From: Pseudogulbenkiania ferrooxidans 2002
Lineage (GTDB): Bacteria > Pseudomonadota > Gammaproteobacteria > Burkholderiales > Chromobacteriaceae
Assembly: GCF_000174355.1 (NCBI RefSeq)
Contig: NZ_ACIS01000006.1
Coordinates: 270,318 to 334,317 of the forward strand
DNA length: 64,000 nucleotides
Direction: 5' to 3'
Part shown: in pieces, positions 38,789-48,588 of the stretch
How positions within the stretch are numbered: position 1 is the stretch's first letter
Layout: each line of letters opens with the position of its first letter
Position numbers and translations under genes: made by a program
Notes under the pieces: generated by a model
Seen by the model: the letters and a program-made list of their open reading frames with translations, nothing else
Told to the model about the DNA's origin: nothing
Database searches by the model: none

Positions 38789-40077
38789 TGCCGCGCCTGT
38801 TCGTGCTGCTGGGGCTGCTGCTCTGCCTGGGGGCCGAGCCGGCGCTCGGCCTGGCGGGGGTGGTGGTCGATGCCGTCACCCAGGCGCCGCTGGCGGGGGC
38901 GAGCGTGACCACGGCGCAAGGCGTGGTGATGAGCGATGGCGCCGGGCGCTTCCGGCTGGCGCTGCCGGCGGCCTCGCTGTCGCTGCGCGCCGCCGGGTAT
39001 CGCCGCCGCCAGCTCGCCGTGGCGCCCGGGACGGCGACGTTGAAGGTCGCCCTGCAACCCTTTCGCCCCAAGGCGCTCTATCTGTCGTTTTACGGCGTCG
39101 GCAGCACCCGGCTGCGCGGCGCGGCGCTGCGGCTGATCGAGCGCACCGAACTCAACGCGCTGGTTATCGACGTCAAGGGCGACCGCGGCCAGATCGCGTT
39201 CCCGAGCCCGATTCCCGAGCGCGCCGGGCTGGGGCCGCAGAAGGTGGTTCCGGTGCGCGACATGGCGGCGCTGGTACGCCAGCTGCAGCAGCGCGGCGTG
39301 TACCTGATCGCCCGCATCGTGGTGTTCAAGGACCAGCCGTTCGCCTCGGCGCATCCCGAGCTGGCGGTGCACGATGCGGCGGGCGGCGTGTGGCACGACC
39401 GGGAAGGGATGGCCTGGAGCGACCCGTTCTCGCAGGCGGTGTGGCGCTACAACCTCGACATCGCCGAGGCCGCCGCCCGGCTCGGCTTCGACGAAATCCA
39501 GTTCGATTACCTGCGTTTCCCCGACACGGCCGGGCTGGTGTTTTCCCGGCCCAACACCCGCGACAACCGGATCGGCGCGATCCAGGGGTTCCTGACGGCG
39601 GCGCGCCAGCGCCTGGCGCCCTACAACGTGTTCGTGGCGGCCGATGTGTTCGGCTACGTGTGCTGGAACGAAAACGATACCTTCATCGGCCAGCAGATCG
39701 AGCGCCTGGGGGCGGTGGTCGACTACCTCTCCCCGATGCTGTACCCGTCCGGTTTTACCTGGGGCATCCCCGGCTACCGCAACCCGGTGGCCAGCCCCGG
39801 CGAGATCGTCGAGCGCTCGCTGCGCCGGGCGATGGCGCGCACCGCCTTGCCGGGCGTGCGCTTCCGTCCCTGGCTGCAGTCTTTCCGCGACTACGCCTTC
39901 GACCGGCGCCCCTTCGGGGCCAGGGAGATCCGCGCCCAGATCGACGCCGCCGAGGCGGTGGGCAGCGGGGGCTGGATGCTGTGGAACCCGCGCAACCAGT
40001 ACAGCGAGGCCGGCTTGAAGCTGCGCGCCGCAGCGCCTCCTGTGCCAGCGGTGCCCGCGCCAGGAGGACGGCCATGA
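38785..40077 (+). CDS. DUF4015 putative glycoside hydrolase with N-terminal carboxypeptidase-regulatory-like domain
   Basis: 430 residues. A signal peptide ('LFVLLGLLLCLGAEPALG') is followed by a beta-sandwich segment with 'VVVDAVTQAPLAGASVTT' (about 25-85). The DUF4015 barrel ('VIDVKGDRGQIAFPS', 'DEIQFDYLRFPD', 'DVFGYVCWNENDTFIGQ') then occupies about 95-410. DUF4015 proteins look like GH-type barrels; their substrate is unknown. The Asp/Glu in 'DEIQFDYLRFP' are candidate catalytic acids. Its ends overlap both neighbours by ATGA, so the operon is translated as one unit. Confidence 0.85.
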   Translation: MMPRLFVLLGLLLCLGAEPALGLAGVVVDAVTQAPLAGASVTTAQGVVMSDGAGRFRLALPAASLSLRAAGYRRRQLAVAPGTATLKVALQPFRPKALYLSFYGVGSTRLRGAALRLIERTELNALVIDVKGDRGQIAFPSPIPERAGLGPQKVVPVRDMAALVRQLQQRGVYLIARIVVFKDQPFASAHPELAVHDAAGGVWHDREGMAWSDPFSQAVWRYNLDIAEAAARLGFDEIQFDYLRFPDTAGLVFSRPNTRDNRIGAIQGFLTAARQRLAPYNVFVAADVFGYVCWNENDTFIGQQIERLGAVVDYLSPMLYPSGFTWGIPGYRNPVASPGEIVERSLRRAMARTALPGVRFRPWLQSFRDYAFDRRPFGAREIRAQIDAAEAVGSGGWMLWNPRNQYSEAGLKLRAAAPPVPAVPAPGGRP

Positions 40078-42410
40078 GGTGGTGGCGGTCGTGCCTGCTG
40101 GCGCTGTGGCTGGCCCCCGTGCTCGCGGCGATGCCGTCGTCGTGGGCGCCGCTGGAGGCGGCGGTGCGTGCCCAGATTCTGGCCGGGCGCATGCCGGGGG
40201 CGGTGGTCATCGTTGGCGATGCCGGCGGCGTGCGCTACCGCCAGGCCTTCGGCTCGCGCGGGCCGGCGGGCGAGCGCATGACCGAAGACAGCCTTTTCGA
40301 CCTGGCTTCGCTGACCAAGGCCGTCGCCACCACCACCGCGGTGCTGCAGCTGGTGGAGCGGCACTGGCTGGCGCTGGATGCCCCGGCCGCCCGCTACTGG
40401 CCGGCGTTCGCCTCGCATGGCAAGGACACCATCACGCTGCGGCAGTTGCTGGCGCACACCTCGGGCCTGCCGGTGGGACTAAACCTGAGCGGCCAGGGGG
40501 TGGACCGGGAGGAGATGCTGCGCCGCATCGTGGCGACCCGGCGGGTGGCCGAACCGGGCAGCAAGGTGCTCTACAGCGATATCAATTTCGAGGTGCTGGG
40601 GGTGCTGGTGGAGCGCGTCAGCGGCCAGCCGCTGGACGTCTACTGCCAGCGCCATATCTTCCAGCCGCTCGGCATGCGCGACACCGGGTTTCTGCCGGCG
40701 GCGGAGCGCTGGCCGCGCATCGCGCCGACCCGGCCGGCTTCGGCCAACCTTGCGCGCGGACGGGTGCACGATCCGGCGGCGCAACACATGGGCGGAGTGT
40801 CCGGGCACGCCGGCCTGTTCGCCAGCGCCGACGACCTGGCGCGCTTCGCCCGCGCGCTGCTCAACGACGGCCGCCTGGGCTGGCAGCGCATCCTGCGGCC
40901 GCAGAGCGTGGCGCTGCTGTTCCAGCCGCAGTCGCCCACCGAGGCGCCGCACTGGCGCGGCATCGGCTGGGCGCTGGAGGCGCCGCTGGTGGCCAACCGC
41001 GACGCCCTGGCCCCGGTCGGGATGATCGGCCAAACCGGCTTCACCGGCACCGGCCTGTGGATCGACCGTGTCACGCAACGCTTCCTGATCGTTCTGAGCA
41101 ACCGGGTTTACCAGGAGGGCAGCGGCGACGCCCAGCCGCTGCGGCACCAGCTGTTGGCGCTGCTGGCCAGCCTGGAGCCGCCCCGGCCGCCCGCCGCCAT
41201 CGCCGCCGACCCGGTGCTGGCGACGGCCGCCGCGCTGCCGCCGCCGCTCCTTCCGGCCGACGAGCGCCCCAGGGTGGAAACCGGCATCGACGTGCTCGAA
41301 GCGCAGGCGTTCGCGCCGCTGGCGGGCCTGCGTATCGGCCTGATCACCAACCTGAGCGGGGTGGACGGACGGGGCTGGCGCACCCTCGACCGCCTGCGCT
41401 GGGCGCCGGGGGTGACGCTGGCGGCGGTCTTCAGCCCGGAGCACGGCGTTTACGGCGACCAGGAAGGGCAGGTCGCGTCGCAGACCGAGCCGTTCTCCGG
41501 CCTGCCCGTGTACAGCCTGTACGGTGCGACCCGGCGCCCGACGCCCGCCATGCTGGCGGGACTCGACGCGCTGGTGTTCGACATCCAGGATGCCGGGGTG
41601 CGCTTCTACACCTTCGCCAGCACCCTGGGCTACGCCTTGGAGGCGGCCGCGGCGCAGGGCCTGCGCGTTTTCGTGCTGGACAGGCCCAACCCGCTGGGGG
41701 CCGATCGGGTCGATGGCCCGCTGCTCGACGACGACCTGACCTCGTTCACCGGCTATTTCCCGCTGCCGGTCCAGCACGGCATGACCCTGGGCGAGCTGGC
41801 GCGCCTGTTCAACGCCGAAAAACGGCTGGGGGCCGGGCTCACGGTCGTCGCCATGCAGGGCTACCGCCGCGCCATGCGCTTCGAGGAGACCCGGCTGTCG
41901 TGGCTGCCGCCGTCGCCCAACCTGCGCACCCTGGGCCAGGTGCGGCTCTACCCCGGCGTGGCGCTGCTGGAGGGGACCAACGTCAGCGTCGGGCGCGGCA
42001 CCGAGCGGCCCTTCGAATGGCTGGGCGCACCGTGGATCGACGGCGCGGGGTTGGCCGAAGAACTGAACGCCCGCGCCATCCCCGGGGTGCGTTTCGAGCC
42101 GGCCGAATTCGTCCCCGACGACAGCCTCTACCGGGGCGAGCGCTGCCAGGGCGTGCGCCTCATCGTCACCGACCGCCAGGCGCTGCGTGCGCCGCTGCTG
42201 GGGGTCGAGCTGATCGCGGCACTGCAGCGGCGCTACCCGCAGCGCTTCGAACTCGCCCAGACGCTGGGCATGGTCGGTTCGCGCCAGGTGCTGGCGGCGC
42301 TGCAACGGGACGAGGACCCGCGCCGCATCGAGGCCGACTGGCAGCCCGCGCTGCAGCGTTTCCGCGAGTCGCGCGAGCGCTATCTGCTGTACGACGGGGC
42401 GGCGCCATGA
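40074..42410 (+). CDS. Fusion of SxxK serine hydrolase (class-C beta-lactamase fold) and NamZ/DUF1343 exo-muramidase
   Basis: 778 residues, exported by an N-terminal signal. Residues ~25-365 are a beta-lactamase-type hydrolase with 'SLTK' (Ser79, Lys82), a YSD motif at 167-169 and 'GQTGFTG' in the KTG position. Residues ~401-775 are the DUF1343 domain ('GLITNLSGVDGRGW', 'AVFSPEHGVYGDQEGQ', 'DAGVRFYTFASTLGYALE'). NamZ of this family cuts terminal N-acetylmuramic acid from peptidoglycan pieces. AGGAGG precedes the start, which overlaps the DUF4015 gene. It carries a 14-mer copy near base 40738. Confidence 0.88.
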   Translation: MRWWRSCLLALWLAPVLAAMPSSWAPLEAAVRAQILAGRMPGAVVIVGDAGGVRYRQAFGSRGPAGERMTEDSLFDLASLTKAVATTTAVLQLVERHWLALDAPAARYWPAFASHGKDTITLRQLLAHTSGLPVGLNLSGQGVDREEMLRRIVATRRVAEPGSKVLYSDINFEVLGVLVERVSGQPLDVYCQRHIFQPLGMRDTGFLPAAERWPRIAPTRPASANLARGRVHDPAAQHMGGVSGHAGLFASADDLARFARALLNDGRLGWQRILRPQSVALLFQPQSPTEAPHWRGIGWALEAPLVANRDALAPVGMIGQTGFTGTGLWIDRVTQRFLIVLSNRVYQEGSGDAQPLRHQLLALLASLEPPRPPAAIAADPVLATAAALPPPLLPADERPRVETGIDVLEAQAFAPLAGLRIGLITNLSGVDGRGWRTLDRLRWAPGVTLAAVFSPEHGVYGDQEGQVASQTEPFSGLPVYSLYGATRRPTPAMLAGLDALVFDIQDAGVRFYTFASTLGYALEAAAAQGLRVFVLDRPNPLGADRVDGPLLDDDLTSFTGYFPLPVQHGMTLGELARLFNAEKRLGAGLTVVAMQGYRRAMRFEETRLSWLPPSPNLRTLGQVRLYPGVALLEGTNVSVGRGTERPFEWLGAPWIDGAGLAEELNARAIPGVRFEPAEFVPDDSLYRGERCQGVRLIVTDRQALRAPLLGVELIAALQRRYPQRFELAQTLGMVGSRQVLAALQRDEDPRRIEADWQPALQRFRESRERYLLYDGAAP
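40738..40751 (-). repeat. 14-mer repeat copy 4, inside the SxxK-NamZ gene
   Basis: Perfect inverse copy. It encodes Ala-Ser-Ala-Asn-Leu in the protein, the same peptide as the copy in lhr. Confidence 0.85.
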
Positions 42411-42428
42411 CGCGGCACAACGGTGCCG

Positions 42429-43559
42429 TCAGCGCTGCGTCTGGGTGACGGCGCGGCGAAAGCGGGACAGCGCACCGCCGAAGAACACCAGGCCGATCGC
42501 GGCGATGGCCAGAAGGTCGGGCCACACCACGTCCAGCCCGGCTCCCCGGTACAGGATGGCCTGGGCCAGCTTGACGAAGTAGGTGGTCGGCGCGCCCAGC
42601 ATGATGTCCTGCACCGGCAGCGGCATACTCTCGCGCGGGGTGGCGCCGCCCGAGAGCAGTTGCAGCGGGATGATGGTGAGGATGATGAGCAGGCCCAGCT
42701 GCGGCATCGAGCGCGCCAGCGTGCCGAGGAAGATGCCGATCGAGGCCGCCGAGAACAGGTACAGTGCGGCGCCGGCCAGGAACAGCGGTACCGACCCGGC
42801 GATGGGCACCCGCAGCACCTGCTGCACCACCACCGTCAGCGCGAAGGTGACGCCGATCAGCACCGCCAGCCCGTTGGCCCAGACCTTGGCCGCCATGATC
42901 TCGAACGGCGTCAGCGGCATCACCAGCAGATGCTCGAGCGTGCCGTGCTCGCGCTCGCGGAGGAAGGCGGCGCCGACCAGGATGATGGTGAGCATGGTGA
43001 CGTTGTTGATCGCTTCCATCACGCCGCCGAACCAGACCCCGGTGAGGTTGGGGTTGAAGCGCGCGCGCGTGGTGAGGCGGATGGCGGGCGCGCTCTGCCG
43101 GTTGGGCGCCAGGTACGCCGCGATCTCGCCGGCGGCGATGTTGGTGATGTAGCTGGAGCCGATGAAGGCCTGGCTGACGATGGTGGCGTCGACGTTGAGC
43201 TGCAGCTCCGGGTGGCGGCCGGCGTTCAGGTCGCGCTGGAAATCGGGCGGGATGACCAGTACGAAGGAATAGCGCCCCTGGTCCAGGACGGGGTCGATCT
43301 CGGCTTCGGTGATTATGGCCGGTTTCTTGAAATAGGGCGGATAGAGCGCGTCGACGATGCGCTGCGACAGCGGCGAGCGGTCGCCATCCACCACCGCCAC
43401 CGGGGCGTTGTGCAGCTCCTGCGAGACCCCGGTGGCGGCCTCGTAGATCGCCCCCGAAAACGACCAGACGATGAGCAGCAGCAGCACCTTGTCCGAGAGC
43501 AGGCTGCGCAGTTCCTTGACCCCCAGGCGGTAGATGTTGGCGAGCGTGCGCAGCGACAT
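42429..43559 (-). CDS. ABC-2 type permease (YhhJ-like)
   Basis: 376 residues. An N-terminal membrane helix is followed by a large extracytoplasmic domain (~45-180) and a block of five helices, including 'REREHGTLEHLLVMPLTPFEIM', the ABC-2 permease hallmark. It forms the last gene of a YhiI-RbbA-YhhJ export set, eight bases after rbbA. Substrate unknown. Confidence 0.9.
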   Translation of the reverse strand: MSLRTLANIYRLGVKELRSLLSDKVLLLLIVWSFSGAIYEAATGVSQELHNAPVAVVDGDRSPLSQRIVDALYPPYFKKPAIITEAEIDPVLDQGRYSFVLVIPPDFQRDLNAGRHPELQLNVDATIVSQAFIGSSYITNIAAGEIAAYLAPNRQSAPAIRLTTRARFNPNLTGVWFGGVMEAINNVTMLTIILVGAAFLREREHGTLEHLLVMPLTPFEIMAAKVWANGLAVLIGVTFALTVVVQQVLRVPIAGSVPLFLAGAALYLFSAASIGIFLGTLARSMPQLGLLIILTIIPLQLLSGGATPRESMPLPVQDIMLGAPTTYFVKLAQAILYRGAGLDVVWPDLLAIAAIGLVFFGGALSRFRRAVTQTQR

Positions 43560-43567
43560 GGCGGACC

Positions 43568-46309
43568 CTATTTCTCCTGCTTGCGCAACAGCAGCAGGCT
43601 GAGGGTGGTGAGCGCCGGCGGGAACAGCGCCAGAGCGAGGAACTGGCTCGCCAGCTCGGCAAAGCCCAGCGACTTGGTGAAGACGCCGCGGCTGATGGTG
43701 AGGAAATAGCTGGCCGGGAAGCACTGGCCGATCCAGTAGCTGGCCCCCTCCAGCGCGCCCACCGGGGTGGTGAAGCCGGAGAACTGCACCGTCGGCAGCA
43801 TGGTGAGAATGGCGGTGCCGAACAGCGCGGCGATCTGGGTGCGGGTGAAGGTCGAGGTGAGCAGACCGAGCCCGGTGGTGGCGCTGACGAACAGCAGGGC
43901 GCCGGCGCTCAAGGCGAGGAAGCTGCCCTTGAGCGGCACGTCGAAGAGGAACACCGCTTCCAGCACCAGCGCGAAGAAACTGCCCATCGCCAGGGCGATG
44001 TAGGGCAGCTGCTTGCCCAGCAGGAACTCCAGGCGCGACAAGGGCGTGACGTAGAGGTTGGTGATGGAGCCCAGCTCCTTCTCGCGCACCACGCCCAGCG
44101 CCATCAGGATGGAGGGAATCAGCACCAGCAGCAGCGGCATCACCGCCGGCACCATCGCGTACAGGCTCTGGTAATCCTGGTTGTAGCGGTAACGCACCTG
44201 GATGTCGGCCGCCGAGGTCACGGTGGTGCCGCTGCTCAGTTGTGCCAGGTCGCGCAGGTAGTGCGCGTGCATCCCTTCCACGTAGCCGCGGATGGTTTCG
44301 CCGCGGAAGGGCATGGCGCCGTCGACCCAGGCGGCGATCTCCGGGGCGCGGCCGCTGCGCAGATCCTTGCCGAAGCCGGGGGGGATTTCGAGCGCCAGCG
44401 ACAGCTCGCCGGAGCGCATGCGCCGCTCGAGGTCGGCGGCATCGAGCACGGCGGGGCGCTCGACGAAGTAGCGCGAGCCGGCGATGTTCTGCACGTAGGC
44501 GCGGCTCTCCGGCGTCTGGTCCTGGTCCAGCACGCCGAAACGCAGTCCCTCCACGTCCATCGAGATGCCGTAGCCCAGCACGAACATCAGCAGCAGCGAG
44601 CCGAGCAGCGAGAAGGTCAGCCGGATCGGGTCACGGCGCAGCTCCAGCGTCTCGCGCAGGGCGACGCCCAGCATGCGCCGGAGCGAGAAGGCGCCATGGG
44701 ACGGGGAGGACGCCACCGGGCTGGCCGGTGCCGCCTCGTCCGCCGCCGCCGGCAGGCTCGCCTCCACGCTCTGGCGCGTGGCCTCTTCGAGGTAGGCGAT
44801 GAAGGCATCTTCCAGCGTGGCGCTGCCCCTGGCTGCGCACAGGGCCGCCGGGGTGTCGCTCGCCAGCACCCGGCCGGCGTGCATCAGCGACACCCGGTCG
44901 CAGCGTTCGGCCTCGTTCATGAAGTGGGTCGAGATGAAAATCGTCACGCCGCGTTCGCGCGCGAGTTCGATCAGCAATTGCCAGAATTCGTCGCGCGCGA
45001 CCGGGTCCACCCCGGAGGTCGGCTCGTCCAGGATCAGCAGCGCGGGCTCGTGCACCACCGCCACCGCCAGCGACAGGCGCTGGCGGATGCCCAGGGGCAG
45101 CGCGCCGGCACGCTCGGCGAGGTAGGGGGCGAGGCCGAAGCGCTGGCAGAGGGCGTCGAGGCGCGGCGCAATCGCGCTGGCGGCAAGCTGGAACAGGCGG
45201 GCGTGCAGTTCCAGGTTCTGCTGCACGGTGAGCTCGCTGTACAGCGAGAACGACTGCGACATGTAGCCGACCCGGGTGCGCGTGTCCAGGTCGCGCGCAT
45301 CCAGCGGCTTGCCGAACAGCTGCGCCTCCCCGGCGCTGGGCGGCAGCAGCCCGGTCAGCATCTTCATGGTGGTGGTCTTGCCGCAGCCGTTGGAGCCGAG
45401 GAAGCCGAAAATCTCGCCGCGCCGGATGCGGAAGCTGACGTCGTCGACGGCGGTGAAGTCGCCGAAGCGCTGCGTCAGTCCTTCCGCCTCGATGGCGTAG
45501 CCGGTGTCCTGCGGCTGCCGCGGCGGGATGACCAGGCTGCGGTGGGTGCGGCGCCGGACCTCCGGCAGCAGCGCGATGAAGGCTTCCTCCAGCGTGTCGC
45601 GCCCGGTCCGGGCTTTCAACTCGTCGGGTCGTCCGCTGCCCAGCACCCGCCCGGCGTCCATCGCCGCCAGCCAGTCGAACTGTTCCGCTTCGTCCATGTA
45701 GGCGGTGGCGATCAGCACGCTCATGCCGGGACGGCGGCGGCGGATGTGCTCGATGAGGTGCCAGAACTGGCGCCGCGACAGCGGATCGACCCCGGTGGTC
45801 GGCTCGTCCAGGATCAGCAGGCTGGGGTCGTGGATCAGCGCGCAGCACAGCCCAAGCTTCTGCTTCATGCCGCCGGAGAGTTTGGCCGCAGGGCGGTCGC
45901 GGAACTCGGCCAGCCCGGTGCTGTGCAGCAGCTCGGCGATGCGCGCCTGCCGTTCCGCGCGCGCCTGGCCGAACAGGCGGCCGAAGTAGTCGACGTTCTC
46001 GAACACCGACAGGGTGGGGTAGAGGTTCTTGCCGAGCCCCTGCGGCATGTAGGCGATGCGCGGCTGCACCCGGCTGCGCTGGCGCGCGCGCGTCATGTCG
46101 GCGGCGTCCAGCACCGCAACCGTGCCGTCCTGGACGCGGCGCGCGCCGGCCAGGATCGCCAGCAGGGTCGATTTGCCGACGCCGTCCGGGCCGATCAGCC
46201 CCGCCATGCAGTTGGCGGGAATCGCCAGCGCGACGTCGTCCAGCGCCAGCGTCCTGCCGTAGCGGTGGGTCAGCCCGGCCACCCGGGCGACGCTGGGCAG
46301 TGTGTTCAT
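43568..46309 (-). CDS. rbbA: RbbA-like fused ABC transporter: two ATPase domains and a permease
   Basis: 913 residues. Two ABC domains are followed by a permease domain. The first has Walker A 'GPDGVGKST', signature 'LSGGMKQKL' and '[12 protein letters not shown]'. The second has 'GSNGCGKTT', with '[12 protein letters not shown]' in place of a classic LSGGQ, and '[12 protein letters not shown]'. E. coli RbbA (YhiH) has this plan and has been linked to ribosomes. The degenerate signature in the second ATPase suggests unequal sites. It is coupled to yhiI upstream by ATGA and to the permease downstream. Confidence 0.92.
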   Translation of the reverse strand: MNTLPSVARVAGLTHRYGRTLALDDVALAIPANCMAGLIGPDGVGKSTLLAILAGARRVQDGTVAVLDAADMTRARQRSRVQPRIAYMPQGLGKNLYPTLSVFENVDYFGRLFGQARAERQARIAELLHSTGLAEFRDRPAAKLSGGMKQKLGLCCALIHDPSLLILDEPTTGVDPLSRRQFWHLIEHIRRRRPGMSVLIATAYMDEAEQFDWLAAMDAGRVLGSGRPDELKARTGRDTLEEAFIALLPEVRRRTHRSLVIPPRQPQDTGYAIEAEGLTQRFGDFTAVDDVSFRIRRGEIFGFLGSNGCGKTTTMKMLTGLLPPSAGEAQLFGKPLDARDLDTRTRVGYMSQSFSLYSELTVQQNLELHARLFQLAASAIAPRLDALCQRFGLAPYLAERAGALPLGIRQRLSLAVAVVHEPALLILDEPTSGVDPVARDEFWQLLIELARERGVTIFISTHFMNEAERCDRVSLMHAGRVLASDTPAALCAARGSATLEDAFIAYLEEATRQSVEASLPAAADEAAPASPVASSPSHGAFSLRRMLGVALRETLELRRDPIRLTFSLLGSLLLMFVLGYGISMDVEGLRFGVLDQDQTPESRAYVQNIAGSRYFVERPAVLDAADLERRMRSGELSLALEIPPGFGKDLRSGRAPEIAAWVDGAMPFRGETIRGYVEGMHAHYLRDLAQLSSGTTVTSAADIQVRYRYNQDYQSLYAMVPAVMPLLLVLIPSILMALGVVREKELGSITNLYVTPLSRLEFLLGKQLPYIALAMGSFFALVLEAVFLFDVPLKGSFLALSAGALLFVSATTGLGLLTSTFTRTQIAALFGTAILTMLPTVQFSGFTTPVGALEGASYWIGQCFPASYFLTISRGVFTKSLGFAELASQFLALALFPPALTTLSLLLLRKQEK

Positions 46310-47466
46310 TGCGGCAGCTTGACCTGCAGCCGTTCCGGCCATTGCGCCTCGGGCGAGAGCGGCACGTAGGCCACGCCCGGCAGGCCGGTCTTGACCCGCT
46401 CCATGAAGCGCTGCAGCAAGGCCGGGGCGATGCGCACCTTGACGCGGAACATCAGCTTCTCGCGTTCGGTGCGGGTTTCCACCTCGCGCGGGGTGAACTG
46501 CGAGCGCGGCGCCACGAACGACACCTTGGCGGGGATGACGTACTGCGGCGCGGCGTCCAGCACGATGCGGGCGTCGCTGCCCACGGTGACGCGGCCGGCC
46601 TGTTCTGTGGGCAGGAAGATGGTCATGTAGACGTCGGTCAGGTCGAGCACGGTGAGCACCTTGCCGCCCGCCGCCAGCACCGCGCCCGGCTCCACCAGGC
46701 GGTAGAGCACGCGCCCGGCGATGGGGGTGCGCAGGGTGTTCTCGTCGAGGTTGACTTGCATCTGCTCGACCCGCGCCTGGGCGACAGCCACCGCTTGCTG
46801 CGCGGAAGTCACACGTGCCCGCGCCGCGGCGATGCCCGCCTCGGCCTCGGTGTGCTGGGCCTGGGTGGCGGCGATGGCGGCCTCGGCTTCGGTGGCGCCG
46901 GCGCGGGCCGATTGCAGTGCGGCTTCGGCGCTCTGCAGCGTGGCGCGGTCCTGGTCGAGTTTCTGGCTGGAGACGAAGCCCTTGGCGGCCAGTTCGACCG
47001 AGCGCGCCAGGGTCTGGCGCGACAACGCCAGCTCGCTGTCGCGCTGGCTGACGGTGGCCTGCGCGCGCCGCGCCGCTTCCTGCGCCTGGCGCACCTGGGC
47101 CTGAATGCGTCGCGCGGCCTGCTCGGCCTGGAGCACCTGCGCCTCGGTCTGCCGCGCGTCCTCGCGCGCCTGCTGCACCAGCGCCTGGGCCTGGCGTAGC
47201 TGGGCCTGCAGTTCCTGGGTATCCATGCGCGCCAGCACCTGGTTGGCGCTGACCAGATCGCCTTCCTTGACCAGCACCTCGGTCAGGTGTCCGGGAATCT
47301 TGGTGGCGATGTCCACTTCGGTGGCCTCGATGCGGCCGTTGCCCGAGGCCAGGTCGGCCGGCAGCGTGTTGCCGTGCAGCTTCACCCAGCCGTAGCCGGC
47401 GGCGAGCGCGGCCGCCAGCAAGGCGAGTGCGATGAAGAGCCGGTTCCTGTTGCCGTACTTCGCCAC
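46306..47466 (-). CDS. HlyD-family membrane-fusion protein (YhiI-like)
   Basis: 386 residues from a GTG at 47466 with AGGAG nine bases upstream. An N-terminal membrane anchor ('[18 protein letters not shown]') is followed by a lipoyl half-motif, a long Ala/Gln/Glu-rich coiled-coil hairpin (~75-245, '[17 protein letters not shown]'-type repeats), and the second lipoyl and beta-barrel part. It bridges the inner-membrane ABC exporter to the outer membrane. An ATG at 47565 would add a 33-residue tail unlike the family and lacks a ribosome-binding site. ATGA overlap with rbbA. Confidence 0.9.
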   Translation of the reverse strand: MAKYGNRNRLFIALALLAAALAAGYGWVKLHGNTLPADLASGNGRIEATEVDIATKIPGHLTEVLVKEGDLVSANQVLARMDTQELQAQLRQAQALVQQAREDARQTEAQVLQAEQAARRIQAQVRQAQEAARRAQATVSQRDSELALSRQTLARSVELAAKGFVSSQKLDQDRATLQSAEAALQSARAGATEAEAAIAATQAQHTEAEAGIAAARARVTSAQQAVAVAQARVEQMQVNLDENTLRTPIAGRVLYRLVEPGAVLAAGGKVLTVLDLTDVYMTIFLPTEQAGRVTVGSDARIVLDAAPQYVIPAKVSFVAPRSQFTPREVETRTEREKLMFRVKVRIAPALLQRFMERVKTGLPGVAYVPLSPEAQWPERLQVKLPQ

Positions 47467-47738
47467 TCGTGAGCACTCCTGTTGAGCCTGTTGTCCGGTT
47501 GCCGCCAGGGGAGGTCGCCGCGTCTTGGCGGCGGCCGCGATGATGCGCTTGGCGGTGTCTTTCATTGTGGTGCTACGCGGCCGGCATGGGGTTGATGCAG
47601 CGCAATGCCGGGCGAGAACAGATTGCACCGTGATGGTGTAGGTATAGGTGAGCGCGACGTGGGGCGGACAGGGCGGTCGTGCCGGCTCGGGTTGCTGCCG
47701 GGGGAGGGCGCGGGCCAAACCGGCGGCGCGGGCGGGCG

Positions 47739-48404
47739 TCAGCCGGCGGGCGAATCCGCCGCACACAACTGGCGCAGGTAGCGCCCGGCGCTGCGCAGGT
47801 CCTCCGCGATGGCCGCGCGCACGCCCTCGGCGTCGCCCGCCAGCAGCGCCGCAACCAGGGCGCGGTGGGCATCGTTCATGGTCTTCCACACCGCCAGATC
47901 CTGGTGCAGCTGGTTGGAAATCGGGCCGACGTAAAGCCACACTGTCTCGATCAGCGACAGCAGCAGCGGCGAGCCGGCGGCACCGTAGAGCAGCCGATGG
48001 AAGCGCTCGTTGGCGTCGAGGTAGGCCTTGACGTCGTCGGCGGCGATCGCCGCGTCCATGGCCCGGCACAGCGCCACCAGCTCCCGGCGCGGTTCTTCGG
48101 CCAACCTTTGCGCCCCCAGCCACGCCGCCTCGCCTTCCAGCAGGATGCGGTTGTGCAGGATGTCGTCGAATTGCGTCACCGTCAGGCGCGGCACCATGAC
48201 CCCGCAGTTGGGGACGTTCTGCAGCGCCTTTTCCGCCGCCAGGCGCTGCAGCGCGGCGCGCACCGGCATCGGGCTGACCCCCAGTTCGTCGGCCAGCGGC
48301 GCGATCTTCAGCCGCTCGCCCGGCAGCCAGCGCCCCAGCATCAGCCAATGGCGCAGCGTGTCGTAGGTTTCATCTTGCAGGGTGGAGGCAGTGCGGGTCT
48401 TCAT
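47739..48404 (-). CDS. GntR/FadR-type transcriptional regulator
   Basis: 221 residues. N-terminal winged-helix ('LADELGVSPMPVRAALQRLAAE', about 37-58) and C-terminal all-helical FCD ligand domain ('HNRILLEGEAAWL', 'ANERFHRLLYGAAGS', 'DAHRALVAALLAGD') with the histidines that bind metal/ligand. It is divergent from the glutamine-synthetase-like gene, and two identical palindromes lie between them. It is therefore likely to repress both genes; the ligand may be an amine or amino acid. A 14-mer repeat copy inside encodes Arg-Leu-Ala-Glu. Confidence 0.9.
   Translation of the reverse strand: MKTRTASTLQDETYDTLRHWLMLGRWLPGERLKIAPLADELGVSPMPVRAALQRLAAEKALQNVPNCGVMVPRLTVTQFDDILHNRILLEGEAAWLGAQRLAEEPRRELVALCRAMDAAIAADDVKAYLDANERFHRLLYGAAGSPLLLSLIETVWLYVGPISNQLHQDLAVWKTMNDAHRALVAALLAGDAEGVRAAIAEDLRSAGRYLRQLCAADSPAG
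48095..48108 (-). repeat. 14-mer repeat copy 5, inside the GntR gene
   Basis: Perfect inverse copy; encodes Gln-Arg-Leu-Ala-Glu-Glu of the regulator. Confidence 0.85.
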
Positions 48405-48465
48405 GTCGGCGGCTGGCGGTCTGTGTCGCGCCAGCATACCAGAGCGTGCGGCACGGAGATCGGAA

Positions 48466-48501
48466 ATTTGATCAAATGTTGACTTTGATATTTGATCAAA
48501 T
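48466..48501. promoter_or_regulatory. Twin GntR-type operators (two ATTTGATCAAAT palindromes)
   Basis: Identical 12-base palindromes at 48466-48477 and 48490-48501 lie 24 bases apart centre to centre, in an AT-rich patch of the divergent gntR / glutamine-synthetase gap. Identical sites in the same orientation and on the same DNA face suit cooperative binding of a dimeric FadR-type regulator. Confidence 0.68.
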
Positions 48502-48588
48502 CTACGATGGCGGCACCCACGGCATTCTGCCGGGGTTTTCTGTTTGCAAGGACGGGAACCAAAGGACGCGTACCAGAGGAGAACGACC

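Noticed and set aside
43560..47476. Very long minus-strand frame of over 1,300 codons covering rbbA and beyond
   Set aside because: The real rbbA start is the ATG at 46309, which overlaps the yhiI stop. The upstream part is another frame of yhiI.
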